This document shows, piece by piece, positions 1 to 5,100 of a stretch of DNA of 7,364 nucleotides. The position numbers and the translations under genes were made by a program. Under the pieces are notes generated by a model. It did no database searches, had not been told where the DNA came from, and worked only from the letters and a program-made list of their open reading frames with translations. The DNA is from Bacteroidales bacterium. Its GTDB lineage: Bacteria; Bacteroidota; Bacteroidia; Bacteroidales; VadinHA17. Location of the stretch: contig CP070687.1 in assembly GCA_020353115.1 (NCBI GenBank), forward strand, positions 1,619,871 through 1,627,234. The letters are read 5' to 3'. Each line of letters begins with the position of its first letter. The stretch's first letter is position 1.

Positions 1-2026
1 CATGCGTACCGGCACCCTCCCCGATTACCGGGAAGGCCGAAATACGCAACCGTGCTGCTCCCATCGGGATTAGTGTGATGTTTTCCACCGGCTGATCCGA
101 TCTCACCGGGCTGGGCTGTAGCAAGCCTACCAGGCCGAGTGAATCTGTTTTCCACCGGGGAATTCTCTTTCCTTTTGCTTTCACCTCTATCGGTATATTA
201 TTGTGGGTAAACGGCATATTATCAGCAGCCCAATCCTTCATAACCACTTCAAATGAACCGGCAGGATTTGAGTCATCCAGTATCAATCCGTAATTCCAGG
301 GGGTGTTGGGGTAAATCTCCCAGGCAGGCCATTCATCGGATCCACCCTCCCGGATATATTCCTCCCCAATTTTCAGTGAATAGGTAAGAGGACCGCGATC
401 GATGGAAACGCTGTTTTTATTCTCTCTCCATGTTCTTATACTGATCTCCATAGGCAGTATTAGTTTAACCGTAACCTCTGAATCCCAGTTCCTTTCTATC
501 CTTATGTAATTGGCTTTCTCCCCGGGAAATGATTTAACCTGCCCGTTCATGCTGACCTGCGGATTTTTACACCAGCCGGGGATTCTCAGGTAAAGCGGGA
601 ATGTAACAGGATTATCGGGGGATACTATGAATTCAATTTCCTCTTCAAAGGGATAGCGGGTATTCTCTTTAATGGTAACTATCGTACCATCCCCTGCCTG
701 TGCCGTTACTTCACATTCGGAAAAAAGAACCGCTGCCAGGCCGTTATCCGAAGTTGCCAGCCAGAGGTTTTGAGCATAATACGGCCATCCATGACCCTGG
801 TTATGCTGGCAGCAACGGTGCAGGTATGGATTCATATGTAACATCGGGCCACCGTTTTGTACTCCCGGGCTTTTTGGTTCAGCATCCGACCGGACCAAAT
901 TGGGAGAGGTAAGATATCTGAGAGCCTTCATATCTGCAGTAAGAGCTGCAGGATAGGAATTGAAAGCCACATCCTCACAACGGTCAGCCCAAACGGGATT
1001 TCCGGTAATCCTCAGGAGAATTTCTGTCGATAGCATCATCTCGACCATTCCGCACGTTTCGATTGCCTGGCGGGGATCGGTATATCCTTCCCTGCAATTC
1101 TCATCGGCACCGAACATCCCTCCCGGTACCTGCCCGAATAATTTTCGGATCTCCCTGTAATTCCGTTCGGATGCTTCCAGGTGCCTGGTATCCCTGGATT
1201 GCATGTAATAGGTTGTAGGTTCACCAAACGACTGGGACATGTTTACATTGTGCCAGTTTGGAATACTGTCAGTCCAGTTAACCGAATTCCTGTGTACTTT
1301 ATCAGCCAGGTCAAGCAGCCATTTATCGCCTGTCCTGTTATATAACCAGTACACGCTGTAAAGGAGATCACCTCCCCTGTTTTTCGGCCAGTATCCCATC
1401 AGGAATTTCTCATCAGGAATGGTGTTCAGGTATCTGAAATAGTTGGTCATTAATTCGATAACACGTTCATCACCACTGTATTCATGGTAATCCTGGAAGC
1501 AGAAAAGCATGATCATATTTGGCCACAGATCGTCCCTGCCGGTCAGTTGGGTTGCAGCCCCGGTACGATCCTGGTCCGGGCCGAACCACCCATCCGGTTT
1601 CTGACTGCTCAGGGCCGCTTCGATCCAGATTTTCGTCTCCTTCAGCATATCTTCCCTTCCGAGCAAATACGCCATATTGCTAAAGCCTTTTAACCAGTAT
1701 ACCGGTTCTTCCCAGCCATGATCCCCCTCGCCGGAGAAATCCAGCCATGCATTATTCTCCTTGACCAGAAACGGGCTGATCTCGCCCAGATGCCCGAAAT
1801 AACCGTCAGCCTGTAACTCAAGCTGCTTCAGGATCCACCCTCCAGGTTTTACGGATCCGATCGGGAGCTTGATAAACGGTGTGGTTAACAATGGTTCCCT
1901 GTTACCTGTATAAAAACGGTTCGATTCTGTCGTATCCGGCAGATCAACAATTGTAATTGCAGTTTCCCTGGAACAACCCATAATGACCATGATAGAGGTA
2001 ATTACCAAAACGATTAATTTTTTCAT
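1..2026 (-). CDS. DUF1680 / GH127-like glycoside hydrolase lipoprotein (probable beta-L-arabinofuranosidase family), 3' end cut by window edge
   Basis: Reading the minus strand from the ATG at 2026 gives 675 uninterrupted codons that run off the left edge. The N-terminus MKKLIVLVITSIMVIMGC is a lipoprotein signal peptide with probable lipidated Cys18 (lipobox IMGC; Met at -2 is slightly unusual), so the enzyme is probably membrane-anchored in the periplasm or at the cell surface. The (alpha/alpha)6-barrel region starts near the PGGWILKQLELQADG segment (about residues 61-75). Family members of the HypBA1 type use a Zn site made of one Glu and three Cys. The equivalents here appear to be Glu323 and Cys325 (ETC) plus Cys405-Cys406 (HRCCQHN), with Glu309 (GADEN) as the likely acid/base and Cys405 as the likely nucleophile. 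A C-terminal beta-rich part ends in GAARLRISAFPVI, which in this family lies close to the natural end, so only a short tail should be missing. Substrate (beta-L-arabinofuranosyl or another sugar) cannot be decided. No clear ribosome binding site is seen. Confidence 0.87.
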   Translation of the reverse strand, partial: MKKLIVLVITSIMVIMGCSRETAITIVDLPDTTESNRFYTGNREPLLTTPFIKLPIGSVKPGGWILKQLELQADGYFGHLGEISPFLVKENNAWLDFSGEGDHGWEEPVYWLKGFSNMAYLLGREDMLKETKIWIEAALSSQKPDGWFGPDQDRTGAATQLTGRDDLWPNMIMLFCFQDYHEYSGDERVIELMTNYFRYLNTIPDEKFLMGYWPKNRGGDLLYSVYWLYNRTGDKWLLDLADKVHRNSVNWTDSIPNWHNVNMSQSFGEPTTYYMQSRDTRHLEASERNYREIRKLFGQVPGGMFGADENCREGYTDPRQAIETCGMVEMMLSTEILLRITGNPVWADRCEDVAFNSYPAALTADMKALRYLTSPNLVRSDAEPKSPGVQNGGPMLHMNPYLHRCCQHNQGHGWPYYAQNLWLATSDNGLAAVLFSECEVTAQAGDGTIVTIKENTRYPFEEEIEFIVSPDNPVTFPLYLRIPGWCKNPQVSMNGQVKSFPGEKANYIRIERNWDSEVTVKLILPMEISIRTWRENKNSVSIDRGPLTYSLKIGEEYIREGGSDEWPAWEIYPNTPWNYGLILDDSNPAGSFEVVMKDWAADNMPFTHNNIPIEVKAKGKRIPRWKTDSLGLVGLLQPSPVRSDQPVENITLIPMGAARLRISAFPVIGEGAGTH

Positions 2027-2191
2027 GATAGAATATAGAATTAAAATGTGCCATCCGAATCCCTTCGTAGTTAGCCGGTTTTCAATACCAGATATTCAGG
2101 ATTACCGGGGCTTTGTCAGGTATAAACCGGAGCTTGCATATCATCTGCTAATTTAATTAAATATATTTCTGAAGGGGATCGGTATCTGCAA
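2027..2191. other. Intergenic gap between kinase stop and glycosidase start
   Basis: This 165-bp AT-rich gap lies between two minus-strand genes, so it should hold the promoter of the DUF1680 gene, although read-through from the two-component operon is possible. No convincing terminator (GC-rich stem plus T run) follows the kinase stop. Visible features are a perfect 12-bp AT-only palindrome, ATTTAATTAAAT, at 2151-2162 and a loose inverted pair, CCGGTTT (2075-2081) and AAACCGG (2124-2130), 42 bp apart. I found no good match to the Bacteroidota -7 box (TAnnTTTG). Confidence 0.5.
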
Positions 2192-3541
2192 TTAAAAAAC
2201 CAGATGGGCAACGGTTCCCTTACCATACCGGGAATTGATATAGATCTCACCTTTATGCAGCCTCATAATCTGCCTGCAAACATTTAATCCGATTCCCGAT
2301 CCATCCTCCTTGGTTGTAAAGAAGGGAACGAAAATATCATCCATGTTCTCTTCCGGGATCCCGGTACCGTTATCCCTGACCGATATAACCACACGCTGAT
2401 CCTTATCCGGATAACTCTTCAGTTCAATACATGGATCGTCTTCCCCTTTCAACGCCTCCAGCGAGTTTTTTATCAGGTTGATCATAACCTGATCAATCAT
2501 TTGCGGATCAGCCTTTAGCTTTTTCTTCTGATGGATCGTTGTTGAAAGTTTGATTCCTTTCTGTTCAAGTTGTTCCCTGAACAATCGCGTGATCCTTTCA
2601 AACATGTCTGAAATGTTTTCATCAATCAGGCGAAGAGGTGGAAATTTGGTTATCTTCCTGTACTTTTCAATAAAATGGACCAGACCTTTACTGCGTTCTT
2701 CAATTATTTCCGTGCTGGAAAGAGCTACATCAATATCGTCATCATTTACCTCACCGGCCTGTTTCTTCAAATTCCCATTCATTAATCTCTTTCGTATGGC
2801 CAGCGTCAGTGTGGTGATCGGGGTAATGGAATTCATAATTTCGTGTGTGATAACACGTATCAGTTTCTTCCAGGCGTTTATCTCCTGCTCATCCATCTCA
2901 TTCTTTATGTCATGGAATGTATAAACGGTATTTTCCTTACCCAGGTTCTTTATTTTTGCCGCCTTGATGGACAACAAAAAGAGCTGTTCGTCCACCATAA
3001 ATTTTTCCAGTAGTGTTTTGCCAGGCATAAGTTTCTTCAGTTTACTGTAAAGCCCAGGATGGATCTTGTCAATCTCCGTTAGATTCCGGATAAATCCTGC
3101 ATTCAGAAACCGGACAGCTGCCTTGTTCATAATGTCAATTTTCCCCGAACCGTCTGCAGTGATAATCCCGGCATTGATATTATCGACGATCGTCTGCAGG
3201 TACCTTGCATGTACCTCTTTCTCGATACGTGCCTGTTTTAATTGTTCCATTATTCCGTGAAGGGAAATCCGGAGGCCCCTGAAATTTTTTTCAACATAAT
3301 CAGAGGACCAGCCAAGCGTCGGGTCATTCTCATTGAGGTGGATAAAATACATGCTCAGCAGCCTGTTTGTACGGTTCAGGTAATATATGAGTCTTCCCGT
3401 TATCAGCACCACGAATGCCAGGCAAAGGATGGAAGTTGTATATTGCTGCTTCTCAAAGACAAAATAGACAAGACCCATGCATAATATTGTGATTAATACC
3501 ACATGGATGAATATGTTCAGATAAAATCTATTGTATGCCAT
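2192..3541 (-). CDS. NtrY-like membrane sensor histidine kinase with PAS domain
   Basis: The 449-residue protein (start at 3541) has two hydrophobic helices, about residues 7-30 and 36-55, joined by only about five residues, so there is almost no periplasmic sensing domain. A PAS-like domain follows at about 112-215 (core NINAGIITADGSGKIDIMNK). The dimerisation/phosphoacceptor motif VITHEIMNSITPITTL has the phosphorylated His233 in an HExxN context. The C-terminal ATPase domain shows the N box (QVMINLIKNSLEAL, 351-364), G1 box (DNGTGIP, 390-396), F box (FVPFFTTK, 404-411) and G2 box (GSGIGL, 414-419), so it should be catalytically competent. It probably autophosphorylates and passes phosphate to the regulator encoded just upstream. 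Its ATG overlaps the regulator's stop by 14 bp, which suggests translational coupling. An alternative ATG at 3559 adds six residues (MQKSKN). A still longer reading to 3655 would overlap the regulator by 128 bp and is unlikely. The signal sensed is unknown. Confidence 0.9.
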   Translation of the reverse strand: MAYNRFYLNIFIHVVLITILCMGLVYFVFEKQQYTTSILCLAFVVLITGRLIYYLNRTNRLLSMYFIHLNENDPTLGWSSDYVEKNFRGLRISLHGIMEQLKQARIEKEVHARYLQTIVDNINAGIITADGSGKIDIMNKAAVRFLNAGFIRNLTEIDKIHPGLYSKLKKLMPGKTLLEKFMVDEQLFLLSIKAAKIKNLGKENTVYTFHDIKNEMDEQEINAWKKLIRVITHEIMNSITPITTLTLAIRKRLMNGNLKKQAGEVNDDDIDVALSSTEIIEERSKGLVHFIEKYRKITKFPPLRLIDENISDMFERITRLFREQLEQKGIKLSTTIHQKKKLKADPQMIDQVMINLIKNSLEALKGEDDPCIELKSYPDKDQRVVISVRDNGTGIPEENMDDIFVPFFTTKEDGSGIGLNVCRQIMRLHKGEIYINSRYGKGTVAHLVF

Positions 3542-4898
3542 ATTTTTTGATTTTTGCATAGAGTGTAGTTCTGGAGATATCAAGGATTTTTGCTGCTCTT
3601 GAATAATTGCCCCTGCATTCACCGATAACCCTCTCGATGGTATCCCGCTCCACATCCTCCAGTTTTGAAGAGCCGGTATCAGAGGATTTAACCATGGCTT
3701 CAGGATGAAGATAGAGATCTTCCGGATTCAACAGATGTCCCTCACTCAGAATTACAGCCTTTTCGATGGTATGCTTAAGTTCCCGGACATTCCCCGGCCA
3801 TGGATAGGTACAAAGTTTGTCCAATGCCCTGGCCGTAAGCTTTAAAAACGGTTTGTCGTATTTCCGTCCGTACTCTTTTAAAAACGCTTCTGCCAGGTAT
3901 GGAATGTCTTCACTTCGTTCCCTCAGCGAAGGGAGTTCAATCCTGATTGTATTTAAGCGATAGTACAGATCCTCCCTGAAAGTGTTTTCCTTTACCATTT
4001 CCATGATCGGTTTGTTGGTAGCTGTGATCAGCCGGATATCCACCGGTACAGGTCTTGAAGAGCCAACACGCGTTACCTGACGGCTCTGAATGACCTGAAG
4101 CAGCTTGGCCTGGAGCGGAAGAGAAAGGTTCCCGATTTCATCAAGGAATAAAGTTCCTCCGTGTGCCACCTCAATACGCCCGGCCCGGTCTTCCTTTGCA
4201 TCTGTAAAAGCTCCTTTAATATGTCCGAACATCTCACTTTCAAATAACGATTCACTGAGGGAAGCAACATCGACAGCAATGAAAACATTATGGTGACGCT
4301 TTGAATTCCGGTGAATTTCTCTGGCTATCAACTCTTTCCCCGTCCCGTTCTCACCCAGTATCAGTATGTTGGCTTCTGTCCGGGCAACCTTTCCGACAGT
4401 ATTGATAATTTCACTCATTCTGGCGGAGGAGCCGGTGATCATTCTGAAATTGGTATCAATGTCCCGCGATAATTGATTCTGCTTCTCCTTTAAATGATCC
4501 AGTTCAACCTTCGACCTGCGGAGATGATAGGCGTTCCGAAGCGTAATCAGCAACTCTTCAGTATCCCAGGGTTTGGTTATGAAATCCGTCGCTCCCAGTT
4601 TTATAGCTTTTACCGCCAACTCTATATCCCCGTATGCGGTTATCATTATTACAACTGCCCGGGAATCCAGCTTCAGTATCTCCCTTAACCAGAATATGCC
4701 TTCATTTCCGGAAGAATCACCCGGGGCGAAGTTCATATCAAGCAACACGATATCATAGACTTTGCTGCGGAAGAATTCAGGAATCCTTTTGGGGCTGGGT
4801 ATGGTATCAATCGTCTGGAATTCATCCCGGAGTAAAATGGAGAGTGAATTCAGGATCTGGACCTTATCATCTACAATCAGTATGCTGCCTCTTTTCAT
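3528..4898 (-). CDS. NtrC-family sigma-54-dependent response regulator
   Basis: From the ATG at 4898 the protein has 456 residues in the standard three-part layout. The receiver domain (about 5-120) has the acidic pair Asp10-Asp11, phosphoacceptor Asp54 (VLLDMNF), Thr87 and Lys109 (ITKPW). The AAA+ domain (about 152-385) has Walker A GENGTGKE (182-189), the sigma-54 contact loop GAFTDA (229-234), Walker B GGTLFLDEIGN (247-257 region; Asp253, Glu254) and conserved ATNKP, FREDLYYRLN and WPGNVREL segments. The Fis-type DNA-binding helix-turn-helix is at about 430-455 (YSRAAKILDISRTTLYAKI). It should hydrolyse ATP to open sigma-54 RNA polymerase at promoters carrying its upstream sites. The loop after Asp54 is longer than in canonical receivers. 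The 13-residue upstream extension to 4937 was not used because Met14 immediately precedes the beta-1 strand (KRGSILIVDD). It is first in the operon with the kinase. It is probably autoregulated, since dyad sites lie 40-80 bp upstream of its start. Confidence 0.93.
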   Translation of the reverse strand: MKRGSILIVDDKVQILNSLSILLRDEFQTIDTIPSPKRIPEFFRSKVYDIVLLDMNFAPGDSSGNEGIFWLREILKLDSRAVVIMITAYGDIELAVKAIKLGATDFITKPWDTEELLITLRNAYHLRRSKVELDHLKEKQNQLSRDIDTNFRMITGSSARMSEIINTVGKVARTEANILILGENGTGKELIAREIHRNSKRHHNVFIAVDVASLSESLFESEMFGHIKGAFTDAKEDRAGRIEVAHGGTLFLDEIGNLSLPLQAKLLQVIQSRQVTRVGSSRPVPVDIRLITATNKPIMEMVKENTFREDLYYRLNTIRIELPSLRERSEDIPYLAEAFLKEYGRKYDKPFLKLTARALDKLCTYPWPGNVRELKHTIEKAVILSEGHLLNPEDLYLHPEAMVKSSDTGSSKLEDVERDTIERVIGECRGNYSRAAKILDISRTTLYAKIKKYGIQ

Positions 4899-4940
4899 GT
4901 CAAAAAAAACCGGCTTGTAATCTGTAAATGTAATCAATTT

Positions 4941-4957
4941 TGTTCATATTGTTAACA
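4941..4957. promoter_or_regulatory. Candidate activator-binding dyad, left site (TGTTCA-N5-TTAACA)
   Basis: This 17-bp element has an inverted-repeat form with five of six arm positions matching (TGTTCA at 4941-4946, TTAACA at 4952-4957). It lies 22 bp from a perfect copy of the same dyad. NtrC-type regulators bind dyads of this size in tandem. It overlaps a separate perfect 12-bp palindrome, ATTGTTAACAAT (4948-4959). Binding by the neighbouring regulator is inferred. Confidence 0.5.
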
Positions 4958-4962
4958 ATGAC

Positions 4963-4979
4963 TGTTCAGAATATGAACA
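4963..4979. promoter_or_regulatory. Candidate activator-binding dyad, right site (TGTTCA-N5-TGAACA)
   Basis: This perfect 6-bp inverted repeat (4963-4968 and 4974-4979) has a 5-bp spacer, the same geometry as classical NtrC sites though with a different sequence. Its centre (4971) is about 75 bp upstream of the -24 element and about 100 bp upstream of the inferred transcription start of the hydrolase gene, the usual range for a sigma-54 enhancer. Its right arm also pairs with 4941-4950 as an outer 10-bp inverted repeat (TGTTCATATT / AATATGAACA). Confidence 0.55.
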
Positions 4980-5044
4980 TTTTTTAAAATTGCAATTAAA
5001 CATGGTACTACGCATTAATTTGATTATCAATATTCTATATCCAT

Positions 5045-5060
5045 TGGCGTGTTTCTTGAT
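5045..5060 (+). promoter_or_regulatory. Candidate sigma-54 (-24/-12) promoter for the TPR-hydrolase gene
   Basis: The sequence TTGGCGTG-TTTC-TTGAT resembles the consensus YTGGCACG-N4-TTGCW at 10 of 13 fixed positions, with exactly ten bases between the GG (5046-5047) and the GA that replaces the usual GC (5058-5059). The inferred start of transcription is about 5070, leaving a leader of about 30 nt before the ATG at 5101. It points at the hydrolase gene and lies downstream of the tandem dyads. The loss of the C at -12 and the AC to GT change at -24 lower confidence. Confidence 0.45.
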
Positions 5061-5100
5061 TAATATGAAGATAGCAACCAATGAAAATTACAGAGGCAGG

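Noticed and set aside
2048..2053. TGGCAC on the minus strand just ahead of the DUF1680 gene, as a -24 element
   Set aside because: The -24 half is perfect, but the -12 position reads AATTC with no match to TTGCW, and the inferred transcription start would fall on the ATG itself.
2562..2583. TGTTCA-N10-TGAACA inside the kinase gene as another regulator site
   Set aside because: The spacer is 10 rather than 5 bp, and the bases are explained by conserved coding sequence (FREQLEQKG).
2550..2924. Plus-strand 124-codon open frame opposite the kinase
   Set aside because: It is antisense to a well-conserved kinase region. Its composition (Ser/Phe/Ile rich) is that expected of a shadow frame, and no domain is recognisable.
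3542..3655. Upstream extension of the kinase reading frame to an ATG at 3655
   Set aside because: It would overlap the regulator's DNA-binding domain by 128 bp, and the extra residues are unlike a kinase N-terminus. The start at 3541 (or 3559) leads directly into the first membrane helix.
4991..5000. TGCAATTAAA repeated at 2188-2197 and 4991-5000
   Set aside because: A 10-bp AT-rich word occurring twice in 7 kb of AT-rich flanks is plausible by chance, and one copy overlaps the end of the kinase gene.
4990..5100. N-terminal extension of the hydrolase to a TTG at 4990 or ATGs at 5002/5065
   Set aside because: It adds a second hydrophobic stretch ahead of a good signal peptide and would overlap the candidate -24/-12 promoter. 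Starts at 5101 or 5113 fit better.
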